From positions 87,357,164-87,421,163 of the forward strand of contig NC_133770.1 of the NCBI RefSeq assembly GCF_003597395.2: 64,000 nt of DNA. The letters run 5' to 3'. The notes beneath the pieces were generated by a model. It was not told the origin of the DNA. It did no database searches and saw only the letters and a list, made by a program, of their open reading frames with translations. Position 1 is the first letter of the stretch. Every line of letters starts with the position of its first letter. The DNA is from Chelonoidis abingdonii (Eukaryota > Chordata > Testudines > Testudinidae). Shown one piece after another: positions 10,601-22,255 of the stretch. A program made the translations under genes and the position numbers.

Positions 10601-13471
10601 GCAAACAGCTATAAAAAAAATAAGGAATTCCTCCTTCTGTTTTTACTCATTGAAAAGGTCCCATTGAAGATGGGAATACAGTGCTCATGTGTGAGTAAGG
10701 TGAGCAGGATTTGGGGCCTTTTCTGTGTGTATTAGGTAAAATCACAATCCAAGAAGAATATCAGGAATTCTAAGAGATTTATAACAGGATAGAGGAATTA
10801 CAAGTTGCAAGTCACAAAAGATGAGCTGAGTCATGCCATCTCTACTCACCCTCCAAACACCCCACCATATGCATATGGGGAAATTCTATAGATTTTGATA
10901 GGGATTAAACCAATAGGTCTCTACAGATTTGACAGATGTCTATAGCAATGACTCTAAATACCTGTAGAATTAACAGAGAAAGACCATCTTTACAGAGGCT
11001 TCATGAGCCATCCTATAAGGATTCTATGGCAGGGGCAGAGTTCCCTCTTAAATTCCATAGGTTGATCTAAAAGTCCTCTAGAAAAGTTATCATTCTCTCT
11101 GAAATTTGTCTAGATTTTTCCAAGAGGGATCGTCGCTTCGTTCTCTAGGGATGTCTCGTTTTTCACATCTGGTGCCCATGTCCCCTGATTTGCTCTTCCC
11201 ATATGCAAACTGCCAAACTCTCTCATGTCTAGGACCAACCTCTTTCTACACACTCTTTGCATCTCCTGAAGATTCTGACTCTCATTCACGAGCTCAGGCC
11301 ATTGCTAGCTCTGACCAGTCAGGTATATTACTACTAATTACAGATTGGTGATCCAACTTTATACACAACAGTTTTGTGCTCCCATTGGGCATAGGATTAT
11401 TTTACAAACTCGTGATTGGCAAGACGCTCTTTGAAACTGAATCCTTACAGATATCTGTCTTGTGCACGGCAATCACAGCTCTTGGTTTGGGTTTGAGAAA
11501 TTCCCTCCCCTTAGGGGGAGCTCTGGGAGGAATTCTGCCTTAGAAAGGCAGGATGGTTCCCAAGGATATGCTTGATGGACAGAAGCAGTGTACCTGCTGC
11601 TACATGGCTTCTGGGGCTACAGTATACTCACCACAGCTTACCCAGCCTGTTTTGCTGGCTAGCAATTGATGCTGGGGAGCTATTGGGATTGTAGGCCTAT
11701 TGTTTACCTGCTCTTCCTCACCATCTTTGGGACATCTAACCCCAAAGGCAGCACAGAGACTGCAGTAGTTCCTGGCTTCTGCAGAGAGGTGTGAGACAAA
11801 AGGTATAGGGGGCTGTGGGCTCCCTGACCCTCTGCAGCTGCTGAGGAACCTGGCATAATCAATCCCTGAGTGAGGTGATCTCAGCTATGGTATACTGCTC
11901 TATTCTCAATTAAGGGTGGGTGTTTCAAAAGTGACCAGTGTCCCGCTGACTTCCATGGAGCAAAGTTAGGCCCATGCTGAGCATTTCTGTAACTCTCACC
12001 CTTATTAAACAGATCCAAAGTGCTAATATGCAGTGCTCAGTGCTGTGTTTTTTGCAAAGGGGAGGTCCAGAAGCTGGGAATGTTGCTTTCCAAAACAAAG
12101 CACATCCCCTTCACTCCAAGCTTAATGCTGGATCCTCTCACTTTTCTAAACATACAATACCTGGAGCACAGCTCCAAGCTCAGAGAGAAAAATCCTTTCT
12201 CATCACTGCCAGATGAATCCCTGATCCTGGCCTATGGAGTTCTCTGGGAGTCACCTCACTGAACTGATTGGTTAGTAAACTTAAACAGGACCATGGTGAA
12301 TATAAAAAGACAAGGCAATAATACCTGACAGTCAAATGACAAATTCTGTCTGAGACAGCTTAGCAAAAGGAAAGGCAGCCATTCTTCAGGGGTTTATGCT
12401 CTCTTGATGAATTTGACAAATATAAATATTTAGTAATAGATGAGCTGTTCAGGCCTAATAAATTTCATGCTGTATGGCAGTTGTGAATTGGATAATTGTC
12501 ACCAGCTATTTAATAACTTTCACCAGAAGCCCTTGTGAAAGATCTCATTTGGCTCTGCAGTTCTAGGATCATAATAAAAACCAAGTGTATTTATCATAAT
12601 ACACTAGCTGGTCGGTTCCACAGCATGGGTCTCTAAACAATCTGTAGGCTACATTTCGCCTTGGAGTGACATTTCAGGGTCCTCTGTGAGTTTAGATAGT
12701 AAACTGAAGTCAGCATGCTGTCACAAAACACTCCACAGCATGAGACACTTTTGCCCACACGCATTCAACTTGTGTATTTCATTATCTTGTGATTTATTAC
12801 TAGCTATAGTTAAATTTACTGCTATTGTTACACTATTCCCTGTAAAGTTGACCAACAGCTTAATTGATATTTGATTCCAGGCACCTTAGTTTGCCTGGGA
12901 TCTTAGTAGTCACCACTTTTTTTCTAGTCCAGCTGATATTTTTGGTAGAAGGTATAAGGAGAAGCTTTAGGTTTTCGTGAGTGATTTTTTTTTCTTCTTA
13001 TCACCATTATTGTTTTGCGTTCCTGACATTATTGCCTTTCCTCTGATGTATTCCTTTTTGTTGCCTTTCTGTTTTGTGAAATCTAATTTCTTAAATTACA
13101 GTTTTGTGTTTTCTGTGTTGTGGATTTCGGTTAATTCAATTGTAATATTTTGACATTTTCTGTTTTTATTTTCATTCAGACTGGACCGAGCATTGGGGAC
13201 TGTACTGGAAGGAACAGCCCTGCACTAGCATGCGCTGGCCAAGATGATCCACTATATGCTTTACACTTCTGAGTTCTGTGATTCTAAACCAGTGGGTTGA
13301 GAGCATTCCTTTCTTCCTTCACAGACAAGGAGAAGAATTTCAGCGACCGAATGAGCTAGTGAAGTGTGATGAATGCATGAATCTTCAAATCATGTGGTTG
13401 CAAATCTTGTCCAAACTTCCTAAAGACTCTTTGGCCTGGAAATGGAACCAGAGACCTAATATCTGGCTCTT
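7681..13471. other. Non-coding stretch, one moderately GC-rich unclassified block
   Basis: No gene recognised. Between about 8160 and 8890 the sequence is richer in G and purines and has several frames of 60-120 codons on both strands, none resembling a known protein; see the unclassified repeat entry. A G10 run lies near 8065. The rest is AT-rich, with a partial palindrome at about 9700-9730. I see no promoter, exon or RNA gene. Confidence 0.45.
8160..8890 (+). repeat. Unclassified repeat, possibly LTR-derived
   Basis: The block is purine-rich, with recurring 'ctggttcctgggag', 'ggctgaaggcaggag' and 'gaactgaaggcaggag' phrases. It passes into a T-rich part with 'ttgttgttaaagtttgttgatggactt', which resembles the T-rich end of some turtle LTR sequences. 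No primer-binding site, polypurine tract or paired LTR was found. Class is a guess; host sequence is equally possible. Confidence 0.25.
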
Positions 13472-13606
13472 ATGTAGTGCTTTTCATCTGTAGATCTCAA
13501 AGCGCTTCACAGTCTTCAATGTATTTATCTTCACAACATTCCTGTGAGGTAGGGAAATGCCCTTATCTCCATTTCACAGATGGGGACTGAGGCGCACAGA
13601 GACTAA
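13472..13606 (-). repeat. MIR/CORE-SINE, first part (reverse orientation)
   Basis: Contains the hallmark MIR text read in reverse orientation: 'cacaacattcctgtgaggta', 'catttcacagatggggact' and 'gaggcgcacagagactaag'. It stops exactly where the MITE at 13607 begins and continues after it at 13849. The SINE is tRNA-derived and no longer functional. Confidence 0.8.
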
Positions 13607-13848
13607 GGGCATGTTTGCACTTAAAACACTACAGTGGTGCAGCTGCAGTGCAGGTAGACACTACCTATGCTGACAGGAGGGGTTCTCCCATCAGTGTAAG
13701 TAATCCACCTCCCCGAGAGGTGGGAGGCAGGTTGACAGAAGAATTCTTCCATTGACCTAGCACCGTCTACACAAAGAGTTAGACTGGATTTTTCACACCC
13801 CTGATGGACGTAGTTACACCAACCTAATTTTCTAGTGTAGACCAGGCT
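13607..13848. mobile_element. Harbinger-type MITE inserted in a MIR
   Basis: A 242-bp element begins 'gggcatgtttgcact' and ends 'agtgtagaccaggct'. It is flanked by TAA at 13604-13606 and 13849-13851. Removing it and one TAA joins 'cagagactaa' to 'gtgacttgtgaaaggtcac', restoring the normal MIR order, so the insertion and its 3-bp duplication are directly visible. The interior shares 'ctccccgagaggtgggagg' with a turtle MITE family also represented at 57694 and 33987. Confidence 0.85.
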
Positions 13849-13925
13849 TAAGTGACTTGTGAAAGGTCACACAGGAAGTTTGTAGCAGAACAGGGACTTG
13901 TCTCCCAAGTCCTAGGCTAGTGTTT
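13849..13925 (-). repeat. MIR/CORE-SINE, second part (reverse orientation)
   Basis: Resumes the MIR: 'aagtgacttgtgaaaggtcac', then 'acaggaagtttgtagcagaa' and 'cagggacttgtctcccaagt'. These correspond to the conserved core and the B-box-proximal part of MIR. It is colinear with 13472-13606 across the inserted MITE. Confidence 0.78.
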
Positions 13926-13938
13926 GAGAGATAGGATA

Positions 13939-14255
13939 CAGTGTTGCCAGCTCTGGCTGTTTTATCACAAATTGTATGATATTTGGTGTTTTCCTTGATG
14001 CTCCATCTCCTGGATGCATGTAACTTAGAATCTCACCCCCTTTTTTTTTTTAAAGTAAATTTCTAGTCTTTGTGGCTATGGAGATAGTTTTTTTTGAATT
14101 TATGAATTTTAAGCCTAATAAATATTGGGTTCTTTGTTGTTTGCTTGCTGGGTTTTGAGTCATCAGGGTGCACTCAGGTTGTGTTTTCAAGCTTATCTCA
14201 TGATTTTTAGGGGCCTAACTCATGATTTTTGAATGTTTGAGGTTTGTTGATGCTG
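13939..14255. mobile_element. Probable hAT-type MITE
   Basis: Begins 'cagtgttgccagctct' and ends 'gtttgttgatgctg', which fit a diverged inverted repeat of the CAGTGTTGCCAAC type (about 8 of 14 positions). The interior repeats 'ctcatgatttttaggggcc' and 'ctcatgatttttgaatg', as in a common turtle repeat. No convincing 8-bp duplication was seen, so ends and class are tentative. Confidence 0.4.
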
Positions 14256-15180
14256 AGGACCTCTTATAAGGTTTCTAGTACTATTTCATTTCAATAGATA
14301 TTTGCTGTTTTGAGACTTGACCCAATTCCCATTTTAGACTTTACATTGCCTTCAATGGGCATTGAATCAGGGCCCTAATGCTTTTTGTTGCATTATAATC
14401 TGGTGTGCACAAGGAGCACACAGCTGAAGGAAGGAAGGAAATTATTTTTATACAGTACTTCAAAATAGCTTTGGTTTCAGCCAATGGATGGTTCAGGTTG
14501 CTGCTTACTGTAATCAAAGCAGTTTTCTCATGCCTACATCTCCCCTATTGCTCGGTTAGGTCAGTTAAGAATGGCCCTGCATTCAGGGTGCTGAGGTGCT
14601 GCTGTATCATCCCAGATGGAGCAGTGGGAGGCACTCTGCTTCAGGGTTTGCAGGTGTACAAAGGACTCATGCCTACTGCTACACCCTTTTGTGCGGTTTG
14701 CCACTTTCTTGCAGCAGTTTAATTCATCTTCCCAATGGGGAATGGACAGGGCAAACCCAGAATGCCACCTTATCATACATACCCCTCCCAAGGGTGTACC
14801 ATAAAAGATGCAGGGAGAAAGAAGTTTCTGTGCTTCCCAGGGCAACTCTACCTGGCTTTTCTGCAAGCTTCATAGTGGGAGAGAAGGCTCCACATGCCCT
14901 ACTTTATACTGTACATGTGCGTAAGGGCTAGGCATAATCTGGCGCTTAATGTTTTTTTAATGAATCCTGTTCTATTTCATTTACCTTTCCTGCCTCCAGG
15001 TATGTGGTGAAAGTTCAATCCAAGTAACTATGGACTGGAATAAGCTATCTGTCATTCTGTTCTGTAACAGCTATAAGTAACTGTAATGGTTTCCATTGTG
15101 TGCATTGAAAGGATCTCTTTGACTTGCTGGATTCTCGGTTGAGCCAGAGTCTAAGGAAAGGTCTGGCCCTTTTGTATTAT
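14256..15180. other. Non-coding stretch
   Basis: No gene supported. A half-palindrome is visible at about 14322-14378 ('cttcaatgggcattgaatcagggccct'-like text). Frames near 14.4-14.9 kb overlap on both strands and resemble nothing known. Confidence 0.45.
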
Positions 15181-15434
15181 TTATTTAGCTTAGATAAAGA
15201 ACTAGATAAATCCATGGAGGATAGGTCCATCAATGGCTATTAGCCATTATGCGCAGGGATGGTGCCCTTAGCCTCTGTTTGCCAGAAGCTGGGTGACAGG
15301 AGCTGGCTCATGTGATGATTACCTGTTCTGTTCATTCCCTCTGGGGCACCTAGCATTGGCTACTGTTGGAAGACAGGATACTGGGCTAGATGGACCTTTG
15401 GTCTGACTCAGTATGGCCATTTTTATTTTCTTAA
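15181..15434 (+). mobile_element. CR1 LINE, 3' end fragment
   Basis: Contains the amniote CR1 3' untranslated text in order: 'ataggtccatcaatggctat', 'cagggatggtgccc', 'gaagacaggatactgggct', 'gatggacctttggtctgac', 'cagtatggcc'. The terminal short repeat has decayed to 'atttttattttcttaatg'. It is severely 5'-truncated, with no coding sequence, as usual for CR1 copies. The 61.0-61.2 kb CR1 end carries the same blocks. Confidence 0.88.
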
Positions 15435-15601
15435 TGTTACCCCCACAGAAAACCCCCTCCTAAAGTTCACAATCCCATATCCTGCAGATGCTGAAAAATG
15501 CAACCCTGAGACCTGCATTGTCTGGTCAGTCCGGCAATTGCAGCATCCTTTTGGTTTTTGTTAGTACAGAGCCTGGAGGATACACTTCATCTTATTTGCT
15601 A

Positions 15602-15717
15602 AGGGCCAGTTTCTGATGCCTTTGTCATTGCTGAGTTAGCCTTAGCTCCTCAATTATTCCATTGAAACCAATGGGATTAAAGTACTACTTAATGTAAGTG
15701 TCGAAGAATCTGGACCT
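15602..15717. repeat. Short palindromic (foldback) repeat, diverged
   Basis: 'gggccagtttctgatgcc' on the left pairs with 'gaagaatctggacct' on the right, around 'attccattgaaaccaatggg'. A decayed copy of the dispersed palindrome family. Confidence 0.45.
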
Positions 15718-17868
15718 AAATAGCCAAGCAGGTAAGGAGTAAATGAGGCAGCAGGATAATTCACTGTTTGGTTTCTTGCTTTTGCCTTCTGTTGTTGTAG
15801 CATTCAAGCCCTAGTCAAGACTGGGACCCCATTCTGCATGGAGCTGTACATACAAAGGTAAAGAGACAGTGCTCCCCTGCAGAGGTAACCTTTAAAAGAC
15901 ATGTTTCTGTTATGAAGAAATGTATGGGACTATGTAAGAGGAGTGAAATGGGGAACTGAGGAAAGAGGGAGAAGTTAGTCTGGCAGTGAGCTTCACTGGG
16001 TACCAAAACAGTTTCGTTGTTTATAGAATTATTGCAATATTTTGTTGCACAACATTGAACAATTGTTTGCCCTTTGAATAAGTGCCCATGCTTCATAATG
16101 CTATTTGGGATAATTGCTTGCTTGTGCAGTGGTTTATTGAACATGTGCCTGCTTACACATTATTGAAGTGCTTGACTTACACAGTATTTCACTGAATAGC
16201 TGCCTATTTTGCTTGGTGTTTCATTGAACTCATTCTAAGGCTGACTGTAACTTCCCCAGGATCTGGTTTCTGTCGATAACATGGGCCAGAACCTGAAGGG
16301 TCTTCTCAGGAGTTGGCAGAGTGAAACCCCCCCCTGGGTTTGGTAGGTTCTTCATCCAAATATCCCTTACCCTCTACACCCACAGCCCCACATGCCCCCA
16401 CTTACCTTTATTGTGCTCTGAGAGCCTGAACACTTTTCCTGACCCCTCTCCCATCTACCCGATGAGACTGGGTTTCCCTCTCCCATTGGTCTTTTCAGTT
16501 TATTGAGTGGCTGCTCCCCCATTGTCACTCTTAAGGAGGGGATATATTTTATTAATTATTAATTATTATTATTTTATTATTCATTTGTATTACAGCTACA
16601 CCTACATTCCCCAGTCATGGATCAGTGTTTCATTGGGCCAGGAAATGAACAGACACAGAACCAAAAGACGATCCCCACCCCAGATCTAAGTAAGCTTAGG
16701 GCCATTTCCTTAATGAGCTATCATACCCAGGGGCCTCAACTCCTATCCACCAGCACTGCCACAGGCAACAGGAGCAGATACCACCATCAGGCTTAGCATG
16801 CATTTGCTAAGGCGTCCCAAGAAGCCAGATTCTCCCGTTGCTTGGATAGAAGTGTTAATCATCACTTCTCATTCTCCATTTGTTTTAATTTAGAAAATGT
16901 TATAATTATACTGTTAAGAATTTAAGGTTCCATGAATATTATAGAAAAATAATCTTGTTACAACCTTGCAGTTAAAATAATTAAAATCCCTTGCCCAACA
17001 CAATCTGAATATTAACCCGTTAGCTCCTTTATTGTTTAGCCCCTTATTAGCTTGACTTCACATCTCTTATATAAAGAACTCTCTCTAGCACAACAGTTAC
17101 TGAGAGTCTGAATCATTGCTTCAGTGGGAATGGAGCGCAAAATAGATGCAAAATGCTACCATTCTGAACTGACACCCCATTGCACTGATGTCAATGAGGA
17201 GAGAAGGTGCAGGCTAACAATGAACTAAGGCCAAGATGTTATATTTGAGATGTAAAGCTTGAGCATTTAGTAAGTTTAACGCTTTCTCTGAGTGCTGTAT
17301 GTCCTGAACCATGCTGGTAGCGGATACTGTGCCGCTGGAGGTGTGATGGTTTGGAAGAGATGGAAAGCCAAGGACTGATGACTCATGAGCATTAAAAATC
17401 CAATATAGCAGTTTTTCTTAGCGAGAGGGCAGTTATCCTTGGTGGCCTGGCCAAATTCCAGTTTGGTTCATTACATTCTGTCTACCAAAAAACCCCCTCT
17501 GCAGTTTCAATTGGCTAAATTCTTCTCACCCCCCCACCCCGGTCTTAAAGTGTACTGATGCTGTGGACTGTTAGATAGCTGCTGCTGTTCCACCCCAAAG
17601 GTGGCTGCATTTCAGTGAGGGGGGTATATTTAGGGCTAAATAATGGCTCTGAGTCAGCAGAGTGCTGGGGACAAAGCAGCTGTGACACAGTAGTGGTGGT
17701 GGCGGGAGGCCTATGCCTACATGATTGAAGGGGGAGCATGCTCAGCAGTGGTACCGTTACAGCGGTATTCATGGTGAAGCAGGTGCTGTTCCCCTCCCAG
17801 TACTGCCTTGTGCTGCTCAGGGACTGCAAGGTGATGCCCTGTGGCTGCACTCCTGTGCACATGCAATC
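15718..17868. other. Non-coding stretch
   Basis: No gene recognised. It holds a C-rich tract (about 16325-16500), an ATT-rich microsatellite (16551-16582) and otherwise anonymous sequence. Confidence 0.45.
16551..16582. repeat. (ATT)n-like microsatellite
   Basis: Short imperfect AT-rich repeat of ATT/TTA units within an otherwise C-rich neighbourhood. Confidence 0.7.
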
Positions 17869-17975
17869 CAGGGTGACCAGATGTCTCGATAATATTGGGA
17901 CTATCCCGATATTTAACCCTTTGGCTCATGTCCTGATCAATATACGAGTGGGATGCCATTTGTCCCAATATTCAG
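17869..17975. mobile_element. hAT-type MITE fragment ('agggtgaccagatg' family)
   Basis: Starts 'cagggtgaccagatgtctcg' and continues with cat/gat 'cccgatattt' text, closely related to the left half of the nested element at 44821-44943. The matching right terminus ('atctggtcaccct') is not found, so it is partial or strongly diverged. Confidence 0.5.
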
Positions 17976-19125
17976 GTAAGGAGAGGGAGGCACTGACTCT
18001 GTGGGTGCTCATTTCTTTAAAAAATTAAACTCTTTTAAACTCCCCACAAAGTTTGGGTTCTGATTCAGTTTCTAGGGGGGGGCAGGATGCGGGGAGGGGG
18101 AGCGCAAATCCTCTGGTCAATTTTTTCATTATCTGAACCACTTTCCCTCATCATAATGAGATGTCACTTGGTGGCCATTGCTATACTGGGAGTTTGATAC
18201 TGGAGTAGCTGGTGGAATAAGTTAAATTAGCTACATTGACTACAGAAAAATACTACAAAAGTTGCCAAGGACCTTAGGACGGAAAAGATAGAAAAAGAAC
18301 TGTAGCAAGGTAGATACGTTTCCTGGGAGATAGTGCCAGATGTGTCTATCTTACTCCCTCAACCCTGACAAACAATATTTTAAAAGTCCCATTGAAACGC
18401 TATTCAATATTTTATTAGATAAGGTGATTCTCTTTTATATTTTCCTGGTAAATATTTTATTTGCTTGCAAGGATTCAGCATGTGAAAGAAGTTTCTGTGT
18501 TTCCCCCCCCAGTATTATTTTTTATATGAGCTGATCCAACTATAGCTCTCTCATCAGTGATATGAAAAGGAATAAATTCTCCGGAGTGTTTTCTCACAGT
18601 GATAGAAATCAGAGCTGGAAAGACTATTGGGCCATCCAATCCATCCCCTGCCAGTTGAGGCTTGCTTCCTACAGTATATGCTTGAGAAACAACTGAAGTG
18701 ATGGGACGTCAACTATCACCCTTGAGAAATTATGACAGAATCTCAGAATGGTACATTTATCCTCACATTAACAGAAAAGGAAGGAAACTATACAGCCCCA
18801 GAAGGTACCTATGGCGAGATTCCATAAGGTCTTTGCAGGTGAAATCCAATTTAATTCCCCAAGAAAGTTTCAATTTGCCTCAAGCAAATTCTGCCTAATA
18901 TGAGATACTTAACGTAGATCAGCCATGAACTGTTTGTTGACCTGAGGTGAATAGTCCCTGTGAAATCCTGCAGTCATGCTTTCCTCTGTTCACCTGAGTC
19001 TTGTTTTGGGGTACAACCCAGACCAGTGAGAGATACTGTCACCATTTGTCCTGAGTAACTTAAAATGCTCTGCTACTATAGCTCCCTGTATGGACACTCA
19101 CAGACAGCATACAAGCATGCACTGA
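17976..19125. other. Non-coding stretch with a CR1 remnant
   Basis: No gene seen. It contains the reverse CR1 fragment at 18598-18672, homopolymer G and C runs near 18076 and 18503, and anonymous AT-rich sequence. Confidence 0.45.
18598..18672 (-). mobile_element. CR1 LINE fragment (reverse orientation)
   Basis: 'gatagaaatcagagctggaa' followed by 'agactattgggccatccaat' matches the reverse complement of the CR1 3' region (the 'agaatc..gttggaa..gacc..atctagtccaa' pattern). Short and decayed. Confidence 0.6.
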
Positions 19126-19542
19126 GGGTATGTCTACACTACGAAATTAGGTCAAATTTATAGGTCGGTTTTTTAGAAATCGTTTTTATACAGTCGATTG
19201 TGTGTGTCCCCACACAAAATGCTCTAAGTGCATTAAGTCGGCGGAGTGTGCCCACAGTACCAAGGCTAGCGTTGACTTCTGGAGCATTGCACTGTGGGTA
19301 GCTATCCCACAGTTCCTGCAGTCTCCACTGCTCATTGGAATTCTGGGTTGAGATCCCAATGTCTGATGGGGCAAAGACAGTGTCGCAAGTGGTTCTGGGT
19401 ACCTGTGGTCAGGCCCCCCCCCCAATGAAAGCAATGGCAGACAATCGTTTCGTGCCTTTTTTCCTGGGTTACCTGAGCAGACGCTATACCACAGCAAGTG
19501 TGGAGCCCGCTCAGCTCTCTGTCACTGTATATCTTCTGGGTG

Positions 19543-21249
19543 CAGGGCTGGTGCAAGGATATTTTGCGCCCTAGGTGAAACTTCCACCTTGCTCCCCCCG
19601 CCCCCAGCATTGCTTATTAAAAACGTTAAAAAATGAGTACTGTATAATTTGGCCTTGTTCATTAGAATTAATACACATTTGGCTTGAAAATTTATTAATT
19701 TAATTATTTAGTCTACATATTTAATGAAAATAAATGAGTAACCTGACAATGCGGACACTGTTATTGTTTTCACTTTGCACAACATAGCCTGGATCTTAAA
19801 ATAAATCACACACATTATACACAATACCCTGTCACAGGGTAACACGTTATCATTTAGAATTTATTTTTCCGCAGGGAAGAGAAGCAAACTGAGTTCAGTC
19901 AGCGATGATTCAAGTTTGGCCAGGAAGAGAAGGAAGCAGACTGGGTTCGGGTCAGTGGGGAATTGGGTTTGTCGGGGGAGTGGAAGGGAAGCAGACTGGA
20001 CCGAGTCAGTGGGGTATCGGGTTAGGGAAGCAGACTGAGTTCAGTCAGTGGGATATTGGGGTTTTGGTGGAGAGGGCAGGGGAGCAGTTTGAAGACTGGG
20101 TTCAGTCACTAGGAGGATCGGGTTTGGCTGGGGAGGGGGAGGGGAAGCAGACTGGGTTCAGTCAGTGGGGGTTTGGGTTTGGCCAGGAGGAGAAGGAAGC
20201 AGACCGGGTTCAGTCAGTGGGGGTTTGGGTTTGGTGGGGAAGGGGAGCAGACCGGGTTCAGTCAGCGGGGGTTCGGATTTGGCTGGGGAGTGCAAGGAGA
20301 GCAAAGCGAGTTCAGCTGGGGAGAGGGGCAGCAGGCGGGGTAGGATTCAAAAAGTCGCAAGGTGAAATGGACACTCTCCTCTCCAGTCCCTGGCATGCAG
20401 CAGCAGGCCAAGTACACTTGCAACAGGGCAATGGGAGCGTGTGGCCTGCCTTGCCCTCACAAGTCTGTCCTGTGCAAGGGCTAGGGAGTTAATGCTGGGC
20501 TCTCGCTCCAGCAGGGGGGCATGGGGCAGGAAGGACTGTGAAGGCAGAGCGTGTGCAGCCCTCACGCCAAAGCAGGGTCGGGAGGGTCGAAAGCTGGAGT
20601 GCAGGGAGATGGGTTAAAGCAGCTTAGCCGCCCCTCCACACAAGAGAGCCCGCAGAGCTACCAGCCACAGCCTCCCTCCCTTCTCTCCCCAGGGAAAAGA
20701 GCCTCTGCTCTGGAAAACCTGGAGCACGATCTCTGAGGAGCATGCCATGTGCAAGCCGGCCCTACTTACACCACACTGACAGCACAGCTCAGCCCCAGTG
20801 GGGGGGCTTACACTTCCTGCTGCAAGCTGCTACGCTCTCCTTCTGGCTGCTGCTGTGCAATCTACAAGACAGAGGAGCTAGTACTGTAATAATGTACCTA
20901 CCAACACAGCAATCTGTACAATTATTGATTCACAATCAAAGGACATCACTGACTTTCTAATAGGCAGGAATCGGAGAGCACTTCATTGGGAGTGTGGTTC
21001 TTATCACACACATCCTCCCTATAGTCTGTGATCTAATCAAAGGAATTCCCTAATTGCTGGCTGTCTAAATGGCAGGAGAGCAATTCATTGGGAGCATGGT
21101 TCTTATCTACGTCCTCCCTACAGTCTGCGATCTGCAGCCTGCATCTTGATTGCTATCTAGTCCTACCTTTAGGCACCGCTTTTCAGAGCCCCCCAAATCT
21201 CAGCACCTTAGGCGACCACCTAGTTTGCCTAGTGCTTGCACTGGCCCTG
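19543..21249. mobile_element. 1.7-kb non-autonomous hAT element
   Basis: Terminal repeats 'cagggctggtgcaagga' and 'tgcttgcactggccctg' are inverse complements with three mismatches. The flanks are 'tctgggtg' (19535-19542) and 'cctgggtg' (21250-21257), an 8-bp duplication with one change, which is diagnostic of hAT. Subterminal 'gcgccctaggtg' and 'caccttaggcgaccacctag' extend the inverse pairing. No transposase coding is visible. The interior holds a 50-60 bp minisatellite (19884-20335), then GC-rich sequence. The 195-codon frame through the array is repeat translation and not a gene. Confidence 0.88.
19884..20335 (+). repeat. Minisatellite inside the hAT element
   Basis: About nine degenerate units, each carrying a version of 'gggttcagtcagtggg' followed by 'tttgggtttgg' and a purine-rich 'aggagaaggaagcagac' linker. 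Units begin near 19892, 19946, 20000, 20038, 20099, 20154, 20204, 20254 and 20309, so spacing is mostly 50-60 bp. The units at 20154, 20204 and 20254 are the most alike, which suggests recent duplication or conversion in that part. Confidence 0.85.
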
Positions 21250-22255
21250 CCTGGGTGCTGTCAGATGTGGGACTCCATTGCTACGCAGCAGCAGCTTATT
21301 GCCTTTTGGAAGCAGACGGTGCATTATGATTGGTAGCCATCGTCATCGTATTCCTGGGTGATATTTTAGCCGACCTCGGTGAGGTCGATCAGGGATGCCT
21401 GGACAGACATGAAAGTGACTCAGCCAGGTCATTCCCATCTTCTGCCGAGTACCCAGGAGATGATGATGGCTAACAGTCGTACTGCACCGTCTGCTGCCAG
21501 CCTAAGATGTAAAAGAGAGATGGAGTGGATCAAAACAAGAAATTGATCCGATTTGTTTTGTGAAATCAATGGCCTGCTAAACCAGAGTTTTGAGTTCAAT
21601 CCTTGAGGGGGCCATTCTGTGTGACAGTTGTTTGTGTTTCTCCTTGATGCAAAGCCACCCCTTTTGTTGATTTTAATTCCCTGTAAGCCATGTCGTCAGT
21701 TGCCTCTCCCTCCGTCAGAGCAATGGCAGACAACTGTTTCACGCAAAACCAGGCGAGAAGGCGATGGCAGGGTGATGACGAGAGTGATGAGGACATAGAC
21801 ATGGTCATAGACTTCTCACAAATTACTGGCCGCTCAATGTGCCCCTGCAATGTGCACATCATCCAGATGAGCTCTGCATGAGCTCTACGTGGTCACCTAT
21901 GCTGATCAGCTCGCCACGCTGGCCAAACAGGAAATGAAATTCAAAAGTTCACGGGCCTTTTCCTGTCTACCTGGCCAGTGCATCTGAGTTGAGAGCACTG
22001 TCCAGAGCGGTTGCAATGGAGCACTCTGGGGTAGCTCCTGGAGGCCAAAACCATCAAATTGCATCCACACTACTCCAAATTTGACCCGGCAAAGCTGATT
22101 TCAGCGCTAATCCCCTTGTCGGAGGTGGAGTAAAGAAATTGATTTAAAGAGCCCTTTACGTCAAAAAAAAAAGTGCATCATTGTGTGGACGGGTCCACGG
22201 TTAAATCAAGATAATGCTGTTAAATTTGACCTAAAGTCGTAGTGTAGACCAAGCC

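Larger units (their letters stand above)
19126..22255. mobile_element. Large Harbinger-like DNA element, split by a hAT insertion
   Basis: The left end 'gggtatgtctacactacga' and right end 'tcgtagtgtagaccaagcc' are inverse complements with four mismatches in 19 positions. The pairing continues inward ('aggtcaaattt' with 'aaatttgaccta'). Flanking bases are TGA and TTA, a one-mismatch match to a TWA duplication. Without the inserted hAT (19543-21249) the element is about 1.4 kb. The block 'gcaatggcagacaa' occurs twice (about 19430 and 21720), an internal duplication. No transposase is recognisable; a 63-codon frame at 21690-21881 is the longest acidic open stretch. Internal 'gagttcaatcc' resembles a Pol III B box. 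Class is inferred from the termini. Confidence 0.7.

Noticed and set aside
19905..20492. 195-codon Gly/Gln/Trp-rich open frame
   Set aside because: It is a translation of the minisatellite inside the hAT element; unit length and GC content explain the openness.
21580..21610. Possible tRNA or SINE B box ('gagttcaatcc')
   Set aside because: No A box at proper distance and no cloverleaf; it lies in the conserved interior of the Harbinger-like element.
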